A stretch of DNA of 64,000 bases from JBBROS01 sp965213855 (GTDB lineage: Bacteria > Pseudomonadota > Alphaproteobacteria > Acetobacterales > Acetobacteraceae): contig CBDCAA010000008.1 in the NCBI GenBank assembly GCA_965213855.1, positions 682,001 through 746,000 on the forward strand. The letters are read 5' to 3'. The notes beneath the pieces are model-generated. The model made no database searches, was not told the origin of the DNA, and saw only the letters and a list, made by a program, of their open reading frames with translations. Every line of letters begins with the position of its first letter. The stretch's first letter is position 1. A program made the translations under genes and the position numbers. This document shows positions 1 to 8,643 of the stretch, piece after piece.

Positions 1-3
1 GAA

Positions 4-1320
4 TCAGCTTATGCCCGGTATGGCCACGCCCAGGAGCTGCAGCACGAGGAGCGCATTCAACGTCAGCACCACCAAGGTCGAGGCGCCTGCCAGCACCATC
101 ATGTTGGTGCGGGCTGCATACTGACCCATGACGTCGGTCCGGCGGATCAGGAGGAGGAGTGCGACCATCGGCACCGGCAAGGCCAGGCTCAGCACCACCT
201 GGCTCAGCACCAGCGCCTCCGTCGGGTTCACGCCCCACGCGACGACGGCGAATGCCGGCGCCATCGTCACTACCCGGCGCACCCAGAGCGGGATGCGGAC
301 ACGAACAAACCCCTGCATGATGACCTGCCCGGCCATCGTGCCGACCGCCGAGCTGCTCAGCCCCGAGGCGATCAGCGACACGAGGAAGATCCCTGCGGCG
401 GCCGCCCCGAACAGTGGCACCAGCGTGTGATACGCCGTCTCGATCTCCGCAACGTCCGCGTGGCCCGCGTGGAACGCAGCCGCGGCCATCATCACCATCG
501 CCATGTTGACCAGCCCGGCGATGCCAAGCGCGACCACGACCTCGAACGTCGTGTAGCGCAGCAGGGCGCGCCGCTCCGGCTCGTTGCGGGCGGGCGCCCG
601 ATCCTGCGTCAGGCTCGAATGCAGGTAGATAGCATGCGGCATCACCGTCGCGCCCACCATTCCCACCGCCAGCGTCAGCGCCCCCTCGTCCGGCAGGCGC
701 GGCCAGACCGTCCCGAGGAGCGAAGCGCCCCAGTCCGGCGGCGCCAGCACCAGCTCCGCCACGTAGCTGATGCTGATCGCGGCCACGAGCGCGCCGATGA
801 TCAGCTCGATCGGCCGGTAGCCGCGGCCCTGCACGGCCAGCAGCGAATACGTGACGATGGCGGTGACCACCATGCCGCCCAGCAGCGGCATGTGGAACAG
901 CAGCGACAGCCCGATCGCACCGCCGAGGAACTCGGCCAGGTCGGTCGCCATCGCCGCTACCTCGCTCACGGCCCACATCGCCAGCACGGCGGGGCGCGGG
1001 AAGTGGAGGCGGCACAGCTCGGCCAGGTTCCGGTTGGTGACGATCCCCACCCGCGCCGACAAACCCTGGAACAGCATCGCGACCGCGTTGGCCAGCAGCA
1101 CGACCCACAGCAGTTCGTAGTTGTAGTGCGCGCCCGCCTGTATGTTGGTGGCGAAGTTGCCCGGGTCGGTATACGCGACCGAGCAGATGAAGGCCGGGCC
1201 CGCGAACGGCAGCAGCGCCCGCAGCCCGCGCCGCCGGCCGGCCAACACCTCGCGGATATCGCTCGTCGTGCGATCGCTCGATGTCCGGTGAACGCCCGGC
1301 CTGGCCTGGATCTGCGACAT
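4..1320 (-). CDS. mntH: Nramp-family Mn2+/H+ symporter MntH
   Basis: 438-residue inner-membrane divalent-metal importer that brings Mn2+ (and to a lesser extent Fe2+) into the cytoplasm with protons. The Nramp metal-site motifs are both visible: D52-P-G-N55 in the first transmembrane helix and M227-P-H-A230 in the sixth. About eleven hydrophobic helices and the usual family length are present. It is divergent from an MntR-like regulator, and a near-palindromic candidate MntR box lies about 20 bases upstream of the start codon, so repression by Mn2+-loaded MntR is the expected control. The gene is complete: its stop codon is at the very start of the window. Confidence 0.95.
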   Translation of the reverse strand: MSQIQARPGVHRTSSDRTTSDIREVLAGRRRGLRALLPFAGPAFICSVAYTDPGNFATNIQAGAHYNYELLWVVLLANAVAMLFQGLSARVGIVTNRNLAELCRLHFPRPAVLAMWAVSEVAAMATDLAEFLGGAIGLSLLFHMPLLGGMVVTAIVTYSLLAVQGRGYRPIELIIGALVAAISISYVAELVLAPPDWGASLLGTVWPRLPDEGALTLAVGMVGATVMPHAIYLHSSLTQDRAPARNEPERRALLRYTTFEVVVALGIAGLVNMAMVMMAAAAFHAGHADVAEIETAYHTLVPLFGAAAAGIFLVSLIASGLSSSAVGTMAGQVIMQGFVRVRIPLWVRRVVTMAPAFAVVAWGVNPTEALVLSQVVLSLALPVPMVALLLLIRRTDVMGQYAARTNMMVLAGASTLVVLTLNALLVLQLLGVAIPGIS

Positions 1321-1341
1321 GCCGTGACTCCTGCCGGGAAG

Positions 1342-1359
1342 ATATAGCCTTGGCTGTAA
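1342..1359. promoter_or_regulatory. candidate MntR operator upstream of mntH
   Basis: The imperfect palindrome ATATAGCC-TT-GGCTGTAA lies in the mntH-mntR intergenic region, 21 bases before the mntH start. It closely resembles the enterobacterial MntR box core (ATAGC...GCTAT with an A/T-rich centre). The location next to both mntH and mntR supports the call; binding is inferred, not shown. Confidence 0.55.
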
Positions 1360-1483
1360 CTCATGTCACCGGCTTCTGCCAAAAGCTTGACGGAACAAGG
1401 CCGCGAACGCATCAAACGCCGGGAGCGGTCCGGGGCGGGGGTTCGATGGAACGATTGCGGCTGATCACGATGGCAGGCGGGTG

Positions 1484-1951
1484 ATGGCCCGATCCCGCGT
1501 GAATGTGCCTGGTCCCGTAGCGCCGCCCGCAACCATGCCGCATGGCCCGGCGCAGGCCACGCGCTTCGGCAAGGCCCGCCGCGCCCGCTCCAACACCATG
1601 CTCGAGGACTACGCCGAGCTGATCGCCGACCTCCTCGCCACCGGCGGCGAGGCCCGCACGGTCGACATCGCCCGGCGCATGGGTGTTGCGCACGCGACCG
1701 CCGTCAAGACCATCGGCCGTCTCAAGCGCGAGGGACTTGTCACCGCCCAGCCGTATCGCGGCGTTTTCCTCACCGAGGCCGGGCAGGCTTTGGCGGACCG
1801 CGTCCGCGCCCGTCACCGCCTCGTGGTCGAGTTGCTGCTCGCGGTCGGTGTCCCGCACGAAGATGCCGAAGCCGACGGCGAGGGGATCGAGCATTACGTC
1901 TCTGACGCCACGCTTGCCGCCTTCGCCCGGTTCATCCGGGCCCACCGCTAA
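1484..1951 (+). CDS. mntR: manganese-responsive transcriptional regulator MntR (DtxR family)
   Basis: About 155 residues, the same length as E. coli MntR and lacking the C-terminal SH3-like domain of DtxR. It has an N-terminal winged helix-turn-helix (about residues 50-85: RRMGVAHATAVKTIGRLKRE) followed by the dimerisation region with the metal-binding pattern EDAEADGEGIEHYVS. It should repress mntH when Mn2+ is plentiful. A GTG codon directly precedes the chosen ATG (1481), and a later ATG at 1535 is also possible; the G-rich stretch GGCAGGCGG just upstream favours the early start. It is transcribed divergently from mntH. Confidence 0.88.
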   Translation: MARSRVNVPGPVAPPATMPHGPAQATRFGKARRARSNTMLEDYAELIADLLATGGEARTVDIARRMGVAHATAVKTIGRLKREGLVTAQPYRGVFLTEAGQALADRVRARHRLVVELLLAVGVPHEDAEADGEGIEHYVSDATLAAFARFIRAHR

Positions 1952-2063
1952 GCCCACGCCTTTGTTATGAGAGGGAAAGCTGTTCCTTGTCATACAAACA
2001 GGGAGCGGCGGCAGGCGCCGTCAACCCGGTGGAACGGAGGGCCGGCTGGCCGATCGTGCGCAC

Positions 2064-2402
2064 ATGATACTTCTGGTCGACGATGACGACGACGTTCGCG
2101 AGACCTCGGCCGACATGTTGGGAGAGCTTGGATACCAGGTCATCCAGGCCTCGAGCGGCGAGCAGGCGCTCGAGATCATCGATCGCCGCCCCGACCTCGA
2201 AGTGATGGTCACCGATATCCGGATGCCGGGAATGTCCGGTTTCGAGCTGTCGGAACGCGCTCGCGACCTTCGCAAGACACTGAAGATCATCTTGATGTCG
2301 GGCTACTTCACACCCCAGAAAGTGCAGCGCCGGTTCTTGCAGAAGCCGTTCCGCACGCATGAGTTGGATCAAGCCATCCAGGCGGAGCTCTGCGCCGGCT
2401 GA
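2064..2402 (+). CDS. stand-alone receiver-domain response regulator (CheY-like)
   Basis: 112 residues forming a single receiver domain with no output domain. The acidic cluster D6-D10 binds Mg2+, D51 (VTDIRMPGMSG) is the predicted phosphoacceptor, and the conserved Ser (ILMSGY) and Lys (QKPF) switch residues are present. It would act by protein-protein interaction or phosphotransfer. No histidine kinase is nearby, so partner and process are unknown. The sequence is close to the receiver domains often fused to hybrid kinases in alphaproteobacteria. Confidence 0.88.
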   Translation: MILLVDDDDDVRETSADMLGELGYQVIQASSGEQALEIIDRRPDLEVMVTDIRMPGMSGFELSERARDLRKTLKIILMSGYFTPQKVQRRFLQKPFRTHELDQAIQAELCAG

Positions 2403-2436
2403 ATGGCGCGGTGGGGACGGCCGTGCGCGCCCTGGC

Positions 2437-3231
2437 TTACGCGGTCGCCGAAGCCTTGACTGCGATCTCGCTCACCATCGCCGGCTCGGCACCTTGCCCA
2501 TCTTGGATCTCCGCGTCGGTCAGCATCCGCCAGGTGCCGCCGACCAGCACCTCGCATGGCCGGAACCGCGCTTTGTAGGCCATCTTCCGGCTCTCCGGCA
2601 CCCAGTATCCGAGATAGACGTAGGGCAGGTTCTCCGCCTTGGCCCGCTCGATCATCCACAGGATCGCGTATGTTCCGAGCGACTGGCGGTCGAGGTCCGG
2701 CGCGTAGAAGCTGTAGACCGCCGAGAGCCCGTCACCCAGCCGATCGGTCAGGCACCCGCCGATCAGCCGTCCGTCCATGCGGAATTCGGTGATGATCGTG
2801 TCGATCGGCGTGTCCTCGACCATCGCGCGGAAGTCGTAGAAGCTCATCGTGGCCATGTCGCCGTCATGGTGGCGCGTTTGCTGATAGCGCTGGAAGAGCT
2901 GGAACTGCTCCGCTGTCGCGCGCGGCGGCACGTCGTACCCCTCGACCCCCTCGTTGGCCCGCAGGATCCGCCGCAAGCCGCGGTCCGCCACGAACGCCGC
3001 CACCGGGATCCGGATCGGCACGCAGGACTGGCACGACGGGCAGACTGGCGCGTAGGCGATGTTGTGGCTACGCCGGAATCCCGCGCGCGACAGCCGGTCG
3101 TGCAGGCTTTCCGCCTCCGGCCCGGTGATTTCGGTGACGACCTTGCGCTCGGTCCGGCCACTGACATACGGACACGGCAGCGGAGCCGTGGTGTAGAAGA
3201 ATTGCGGTCGCCGGGGCGGTTTGTAGCTCAT
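2437..3231 (-). CDS. bpt: aspartate/glutamate leucyltransferase (Bpt/ATE family)
   Basis: 264 residues. The enzyme transfers leucine from Leu-tRNA to proteins with N-terminal Asp or Glu, marking them for ClpS/ClpAP degradation (bacterial N-degron pathway). The N-terminal ATE domain shows the cysteine cluster C64-PSC-QSC70, preceded by the aromatic FFYTT motif. The C-terminal ATE half carries YSFYAPDLDRQSLGTYAI and YLGYWVPES. These patterns fit Bpt rather than eukaryote-like arginyltransferases. It lies downstream of the penicillin-acylase-like gene on the same strand with a gap of about 120 bases. Confidence 0.92.
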   Translation of the reverse strand: MSYKPPRRPQFFYTTAPLPCPYVSGRTERKVVTEITGPEAESLHDRLSRAGFRRSHNIAYAPVCPSCQSCVPIRIPVAAFVADRGLRRILRANEGVEGYDVPPRATAEQFQLFQRYQQTRHHDGDMATMSFYDFRAMVEDTPIDTIITEFRMDGRLIGGCLTDRLGDGLSAVYSFYAPDLDRQSLGTYAILWMIERAKAENLPYVYLGYWVPESRKMAYKARFRPCEVLVGGTWRMLTDAEIQDGQGAEPAMVSEIAVKASATA

Positions 3232-3349
3232 TCCAACCCTATGTTCGCGAAACCGCCGGAACCGGTCAACGCCTCTCGTCGGCCTGCCGGCGTCCGCGCC
3301 CCGGGCAGGCCGGCCGAGCTGCGACCGCCGACACGGTGCGGGTGTCCGC

Positions 3350-5650
3350 TCATGGATGCAGCTCGACCGTGTCGGCCACCTTGCCCACCGGACCGAGCCG
3401 GATGGACGCCGGCGCCCGCCACATATGCATCAGGCTGTCGGCCTGTGGCGACAGCGGATGGCCGGACTGCCCTGGCGCCAGCGCGAACACGCTGCGGTCC
3501 AGGTCGGCCAGGTCGTAGACGCCTCGGAACGCCGGCCCGTGCACCGCCGTCCAATCCTCGCCCGACCCTCGCGGGCTGCCCCGGAACAGCGTCGTGTCGT
3601 CGCCCGGTTGTTCGACCCGCCAGGTGAACAGCCGCCCCAGCACCGGAATGCGGCCCAGGAGCGGGTGCTGGAACATCGCCTCGTGCACCGGGCCCCAATG
3701 GTCGTCGATCGCGTGCGCCGCTGCCGCCGGCGCCAGCGTGTCGCGGAGCAGCGCGTCGCAGCCGGCACCGCACCAGCGCGCCTCCTCTGGCCCCAGCGCG
3801 CGCGCCACCATGTCCGACGGCGCCCCCTCGATGAATGCGTCGACATGGTCCTTGCGCAGCAGCGCCACCTCGAACCGCGCCATCCAATCGTTGAACAGCA
3901 GCGGCTGCCACCAGTCCACGCGCATGGTCCCGTCCCAGCGCCGCAGCGAAGCCAACGCCTGGCGCGACGCGCCATCGGCCGCCGGCGTGCGCAGCAGCCG
4001 CGGCAAGATCGCCTGAGCGAACGTGCTCGTGCTGTCGGCCTGCATCTCGGCGAAGCTCGCGACGGTGTGCGCGCTCCGCGTCGCGAGGAGAGCGCGGATG
4101 CGCTGTGCCCGCCAGTCGCCGAACCAGTACTCGCCCATGAACACCGGGAAGTCCGGTCCGGCCACGCGCTCGTTGGCATTCAGCAAGTGGCCGCCCGGCG
4201 GATCGACTTGGTGCGGCAATGCGTCACCCTCCGCCGTGCCGACCCAGTCATGCGCTCCATCGGCGCCCTGCACCGGCAGGGTGCCGTCCCCCGCGCGCCG
4301 CACCGGCACCCGTCCGGTCGTGAACTGTCCGATGCGTTCCCGGTCCGCGGCCAGCAGGTTCTGCACCGGCGCGCTGATCATAGGGGCTGCCCGGCGCACG
4401 TCCTCGACGGTCGTGGCGTGGCTCAGCGCCACAAGCCCGTCGGCAGCCGTGTCGTGCGCCGCCAGGCTCGTCATCGCCACCGCGAATAACGGCGAACCGG
4501 CGCCGCCCGGCGCGCTCGGGTCGAGGTCGCTCAGCACCGGCCCATGCCGCGTCTCCCGCACGCGCACGGTCTCGTCGGCGCCGAACAGCACGTGGATGAC
4601 CTCGTCCCGCGTCTCGAACGGCCGCGGGCCGTCAGGGGTCGCATAGAGGCCATTGCCTGCTACCGTCTCGATGAAAACGTCCTGCGTGTCCGCCCCGGTG
4701 GTCGTGAACGTCCACGCGACGTGGCCGTTATGCCCTAGCACCAGGAACGGCACGCCCGGCGCCGTCGCCCCCGCCAGTATACCCTCCGGCGTCTGGATGC
4801 GCGCCAGATACCAGATCGCCGGCATCCCGTAGCCAAGGTGCGGGTCGCCTGCCAGCAGCGGCGCGCCGGTCGAGCTATGCGCCCCGTCCACGGCCCACTC
4901 GTTGCTGGCCGACGACGGCAGCGTGAACGGCTCCGGGAAGCTCGGCACCAACCCGGCCAGCCGCTCCGCCGCCTCGCCCAGCCGTGCCCGCTCCAGCGCC
5001 GCGGCCGGCCCCGGCGTCGTGTCCTGCGCGGGCCACAGCGCGCGCACCTGCTCGGCCGGCAGCTTCGGCAGCAGCGCCGCAAGCCGCAGCTCCTGCTGCC
5101 AGTTCCCGGACAGATAGAGGGCCATCGTCTTGCCCCACAGAAGGCTGTCGACCGGCGTCCACGGCTCGGGCCGCCCCAATGCGATGAACTCGGGTGCCGC
5201 GAACCGCCCCGTCGCAGCGATCCAAGCATTCACCCCGGTGGCATAGGCGTCCAGCAGCCCCCGCGTCTCCGGCTGCAGCCCGGCCAAGTCCGCCTCCGCC
5301 CGCCGCCGCAGGCCCAGGATGCGCATCGTTCGGTCGATCCGCAGCGTCGGCGACCCTGCCACCTCCGACAACCGGCCGGACGCCACCCGCCGGGTCAGGT
5401 CCATCTGGAACATGCGGTCGCGCGCATGCATGTACCCGAGTGCCGCCGCTCCATCGCGCGCGGTCGCTGCCGTGATCCGCGGAATCCCGTCCGCGTCCAG
5501 ATCGATGTGCACCGGCGCCGACAGCCCCGGGACCGCCGCCACCACCCTCCGCCCCGGCAGCGACCACCACATCAGCCCGTAGACGGTTGCCGCGGCGGCG
5601 AGAACCAGGATGCCCAGTCCGACCAGCGCCCGGCGCAGCAGCCTCAGCAC
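3350..5650 (-). CDS. penicillin acylase family protein (Ntn hydrolase)
   Basis: 766 residues with an N-terminal hydrophobic segment (about residues 8-30) for export or membrane anchoring. It belongs to the penicillin/cephalosporin/AHL acylase family, whose precursors self-cleave so that a serine becomes the N-terminal nucleophile of the beta subunit. The predicted cleavage site is SSA-S249-N-EWAVDG, giving an alpha chain of about 248 residues. GDPHLGYGMPAIW and HNGHVAWTFTTTGADTQDVF match family beta-subunit motifs. Substrate cannot be read from sequence; acyl-homoserine lactones or acylated peptides are possible. It lies ten bases downstream of an HtrA-like pseudoprotease gene and is probably co-transcribed with it. 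Confidence 0.9.
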   Translation of the reverse strand: MLRLLRRALVGLGILVLAAAATVYGLMWWSLPGRRVVAAVPGLSAPVHIDLDADGIPRITAATARDGAAALGYMHARDRMFQMDLTRRVASGRLSEVAGSPTLRIDRTMRILGLRRRAEADLAGLQPETRGLLDAYATGVNAWIAATGRFAAPEFIALGRPEPWTPVDSLLWGKTMALYLSGNWQQELRLAALLPKLPAEQVRALWPAQDTTPGPAAALERARLGEAAERLAGLVPSFPEPFTLPSSASNEWAVDGAHSSTGAPLLAGDPHLGYGMPAIWYLARIQTPEGILAGATAPGVPFLVLGHNGHVAWTFTTTGADTQDVFIETVAGNGLYATPDGPRPFETRDEVIHVLFGADETVRVRETRHGPVLSDLDPSAPGGAGSPLFAVAMTSLAAHDTAADGLVALSHATTVEDVRRAAPMISAPVQNLLAADRERIGQFTTGRVPVRRAGDGTLPVQGADGAHDWVGTAEGDALPHQVDPPGGHLLNANERVAGPDFPVFMGEYWFGDWRAQRIRALLATRSAHTVASFAEMQADSTSTFAQAILPRLLRTPAADGASRQALASLRRWDGTMRVDWWQPLLFNDWMARFEVALLRKDHVDAFIEGAPSDMVARALGPEEARWCGAGCDALLRDTLAPAAAAHAIDDHWGPVHEAMFQHPLLGRIPVLGRLFTWRVEQPGDDTTLFRGSPRGSGEDWTAVHGPAFRGVYDLADLDRSVFALAPGQSGHPLSPQADSLMHMWRAPASIRLGPVGKVADTVELHP

Positions 5651-5660
5651 CGCAACCGCA

Positions 5661-6632
5661 TTAGTGGATGTGGGGCGCTTTGAGGATGCTCAGCCGGTCC
5701 TTTGAGGCGATCGTCACGGCCGTGCTGCGGTTGCCACGGCCCAGGCTGACCTGTACCGGCGCGCCAGCCGGCCCGGTCGCCCACACCGCCCGCCACAGCC
5801 CGGCCAGGTCCGGCACCTCGGTACCGTTCACCGCCAGGATCCGGTCGCCTGCGCGCACGCCCGCCTTGTCGGCCGGCCCGTTATCTGCGAGCCCGCCCAC
5901 CACCAGCGCCTCGTCGTCCTCCATCGCATACAGGCCGAGCCAGGGCCGCGGCGGCCGCGTGGCCCGCCCGAACGACATCAACTCGTCGAGGATTGGCACC
6001 AGCAGCTCGATCGGCACGACCATGTTCATGTCCTGGCGCCGGCCCTCGCCGCCCTGCTGCAGCACCAGCGACCCGATGCCGAGCAGCGCCCCATCCTGCC
6101 CGATCAGCGCGGCGCCGCCCCAGAACGGATGCGCCGGCGTCGTGAAGATCGCATCGTCCAGCAGGTACTCCCAGTAGCCCGCGAACTCCTGCCGCCCCGC
6201 GACCTTTGCCGCGACCGCCTGCCGCCGCCCGCCCGCGGCCGCGAACACCACGGGCTCGCCCAGCCGGGCGCCGGTGCTGTCGCCCAGCGGCATCACCGGC
6301 AGCTCAAGCCGGCCCAGCGCCTGCACCAGCCCGAACCCCGTCTCCTGATCGTAGGCCATCGCATGGCCCGGCACCGCGCGCCCGTCCGATGTCGACAGCC
6401 AGACGGTGTCCGCCTCGGTTATCAGATAGCCGATCGTCAGGAACACGCCGGGCCGGATGTGCACGGCGCTGCCCGCCCGCTCCGTTCCCAGCGTTGTCGC
6501 CGTGAAGGCGTCGTCGGGCACGGTCGCCCGCAATGCGACGATGGAGCGCAGCGCCTGGTCCAAGTCGAAGCGGTAATCGCCCGGCTTGGGATGCAGCGCC
6601 GGCGGGATGTTCGGGTTGCTCTTCGCCATCAT
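5661..6632 (-). CDS. HtrA/S1C-like PDZ protein lacking the catalytic triad (predicted pseudoprotease)
   Basis: 323 residues: a trypsin-like beta-barrel (about 25-200) followed by a PDZ domain (about 215-310, with NGPADKAGVRAGDRILAVNG). By motif alignment the three HtrA catalytic positions are all replaced. The GYxxTNxHV histidine site reads GYLITEADTV (Asp75), the DxxTDLA aspartate site reads DQETGFG (Gly99), and the GNSGGAL serine site reads PFWGGAA (Trp161). No signal peptide or membrane helix is apparent, so it may act in the cytoplasm as a binding or scaffold protein. The short gap to the acylase-like gene suggests an operon. Fold assignment is firm; function is unknown. Confidence 0.8.
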   Translation of the reverse strand: MMAKSNPNIPPALHPKPGDYRFDLDQALRSIVALRATVPDDAFTATTLGTERAGSAVHIRPGVFLTIGYLITEADTVWLSTSDGRAVPGHAMAYDQETGFGLVQALGRLELPVMPLGDSTGARLGEPVVFAAAGGRRQAVAAKVAGRQEFAGYWEYLLDDAIFTTPAHPFWGGAALIGQDGALLGIGSLVLQQGGEGRRQDMNMVVPIELLVPILDELMSFGRATRPPRPWLGLYAMEDDEALVVGGLADNGPADKAGVRAGDRILAVNGTEVPDLAGLWRAVWATGPAGAPVQVSLGRGNRSTAVTIASKDRLSILKAPHIH

Positions 6633-6937
6633 GGTCCAGTCGTCGTCATGGCCTCATCTAGGCCGCGAACGTGACGAACGTGTGGCGGCGCTCGAAGCGC
6701 TGCGCGGCCAGCGGGGGCATGCATGGCCACAATGCCGGTTAGGTGGATCACGGCGTCGAGAGTGGCTTGGGGACGGTCCAGCATACGGGACGGCTCTCTT
6801 GTTCTAGCGCCCGGAAGATGGACCGGGGCGGTCGCGCGGACAAGGTCGCGGCCGCTGGCGTTACCGAAGGGTGCGCATCCGGCTTCGCATCGGCTCGATC
6901 GGCCCTATGATGTCCTGGGAGGTCATGTTCCAACGCG
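6633..6937. other. intergenic region between HtrA-like gene and aldehyde dehydrogenase
   Basis: A 305-base stretch with no convincing gene. It must contain the promoter of the minus-strand HtrA-like/acylase unit. A small inverted repeat (6-base arms, 4-base loop, 6933-6948) overlaps the aldehyde dehydrogenase stop codon and may help end transcription. Short open frames here lack ribosome-binding sites and family features. Confidence 0.5.
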
Positions 6938-8452
6938 CTACGGCGCGTAGTTCACCATGATCGTTTTCTTGTGCATGAAGTGCTCGAGCATCGATTCCAG
7001 GCTCGCCTCCTTGCCGAGGCCGCTCGACTTTACGCCGCCATAGGATAGGTTCGCCTGCACCACCAGGTTCTGGTTGATTTGTATCAGCCCGGCCTCCATC
7101 CGGTGTGCCAGATCAAGGCCCACCTTCAAATTGTTGGTCCAGAGCGACGCCGCGAGGCCATATTCGGTGCCGTTGGCCTGGGCCAGCACCGTTTCGGCGT
7201 CGTCGAACGGGAAGACGACGGTGACGGGGCCGAAGATCTCTTCCTGCACCAGGCGGCTCTCGTTGGGGAGGCCGGTGAAGATGTGCGGGCGGATGAACAG
7301 GCCCTTCGTCAACGCCGGGTCGGTGGGCATGGCGGAGCAGGCACGGCCGGTGGCGCCGGCGGTGGCAAGGCCTTCGTCGATGAAGGCCGCGACCTTGTCG
7401 AACTGGTCGTGGCTGATGATGGTGCCGATGTCGGTCGCCTCGTCGAGCGGGTCGCCCATCACCATCGCGTTCACCTTGGCGGCGAGCGCGTCGACGAAGC
7501 GGTCGTAGATGGGGCGCTCGACGTAGATCCGGCTCGCAGCGGTGCAGCTCTGGCCTTGCCGGGTGAAGCGCATCGAGGTGACGGCGCCCATGACGGTCTT
7601 CTCGAAGTCGCAGTCGGCGAACACCACCATCGGGCTCTTGCCGCCGAGCTCCAGCGTCACCGGGATCAGCTTCTCGGCCGCCGCCTTGCTGACGATCCGG
7701 CCGACCTCGACGCTGCCGGTGAACGTCACCTTCTTCACCAGCGGGTGCGCGACGAGGGGGGCGCCGCAGGCGGGGCCGAACCCGCTCAGCATGTTGAAGC
7801 AGCCCGGCGGCAGGATGCGGTTCATCAACTCGCAGATGCGCAGCACCGTGAGCGGCGCCTCCTCGGCGGATTTCACCACGACGGTGTTGCCGGCCACCAG
7901 GGCGGGCGCGACCTTCAGCGCCATCAGCAGCATCGGCACGTTCCAGGGGATGATGGCGCCGACGACGCCGAGCGGCTCGCGGACGGTGACGCTCAGCACG
8001 TTGGGGGCGAAGGGGACGGTCTCGCCTTTCAGCTCGCCGCCGAGGCCGCCGTACATCTCGAAGATGTCGGCGACCGCATTGGCCTCGACCCGGCTTTCGG
8101 TGCGCAGCGCCTTGCCGGTCTCGAGCGCGATGAGGCGGGCGAGCTCCTCGACGTGCTCCTTCAGCAGGGCGGCGCATTGGGCGACGAGCGCGCCACGCTT
8201 GCGGGACGGCATCTTGGCCCAGGCCTTCTGGGCGCGGTCGGCGTCCTGCACCGCCGCGTCCACGTCCGCCGCATCCCCCTCGGCCGCCTGGCCGACTTCG
8301 ATGCCGGTTGCCGGGTTGACGACGGGGAAGGTGGTGCCGGACCGGGCGGGGACGAACCGGCCGCCGATCAGGTGCTTGCCGGAGAGGGCGGTGGCGAGCG
8401 CCTGCTGGTCGAGGGTGGGGGCGTCGGGGGTGGCGTGCGGTCGGTCCAGCAT
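6938..8452 (-). CDS. NAD(P)-dependent aldehyde dehydrogenase
   Basis: About 504 residues of the ALDH superfamily, oxidising an aldehyde to the acid. Visible motifs are the NAD-binding PLGVVGAIIPWNVP region, the general-base Glu in LELGGKSPM and the nucleophilic Cys in GQSCTAASR. The start is set at the ATG giving MLDRPHAT; an in-frame upstream extension is arginine-rich and does not look like protein. The overall pattern resembles broad-specificity ALDHs acting on aromatic or betaine-type aldehydes, but substrate cannot be assigned. It is divergent from a CoA-transferase gene. Confidence 0.92.
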   Translation of the reverse strand: MLDRPHATPDAPTLDQQALATALSGKHLIGGRFVPARSGTTFPVVNPATGIEVGQAAEGDAADVDAAVQDADRAQKAWAKMPSRKRGALVAQCAALLKEHVEELARLIALETGKALRTESRVEANAVADIFEMYGGLGGELKGETVPFAPNVLSVTVREPLGVVGAIIPWNVPMLLMALKVAPALVAGNTVVVKSAEEAPLTVLRICELMNRILPPGCFNMLSGFGPACGAPLVAHPLVKKVTFTGSVEVGRIVSKAAAEKLIPVTLELGGKSPMVVFADCDFEKTVMGAVTSMRFTRQGQSCTAASRIYVERPIYDRFVDALAAKVNAMVMGDPLDEATDIGTIISHDQFDKVAAFIDEGLATAGATGRACSAMPTDPALTKGLFIRPHIFTGLPNESRLVQEEIFGPVTVVFPFDDAETVLAQANGTEYGLAASLWTNNLKVGLDLAHRMEAGLIQINQNLVVQANLSYGGVKSSGLGKEASLESMLEHFMHKKTIMVNYAP

Positions 8453-8643
8453 GGAAGCCTTGCCTCGTGTTTCGTTCCTGGTCGGCGGAAGATGGGCCAG
8501 GCCGGCACGGCCAGCAAGGATGCAGCACGGCGGGCGGCGCCTACCGCCGCGCAACCGGAACGCGCGTGCCCTCGCTTGCCGGCGTCGTCCCGGACTGCCA
8601 AGAGTTGCGGCTTTGAGAAAGATCGCAAGGACCTTTGCCGCCG

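Noticed and set aside
427..1347. 306-codon open frame opposite mntH
   Set aside because: Arg/His/Gln-rich composition typical of the reverse complement of a GC-rich gene; mntH on the other strand has clear motifs.
6748..6933. 61-codon frame downstream of the HtrA-like start region
   Set aside because: No ribosome-binding site, no family traits, biased composition.
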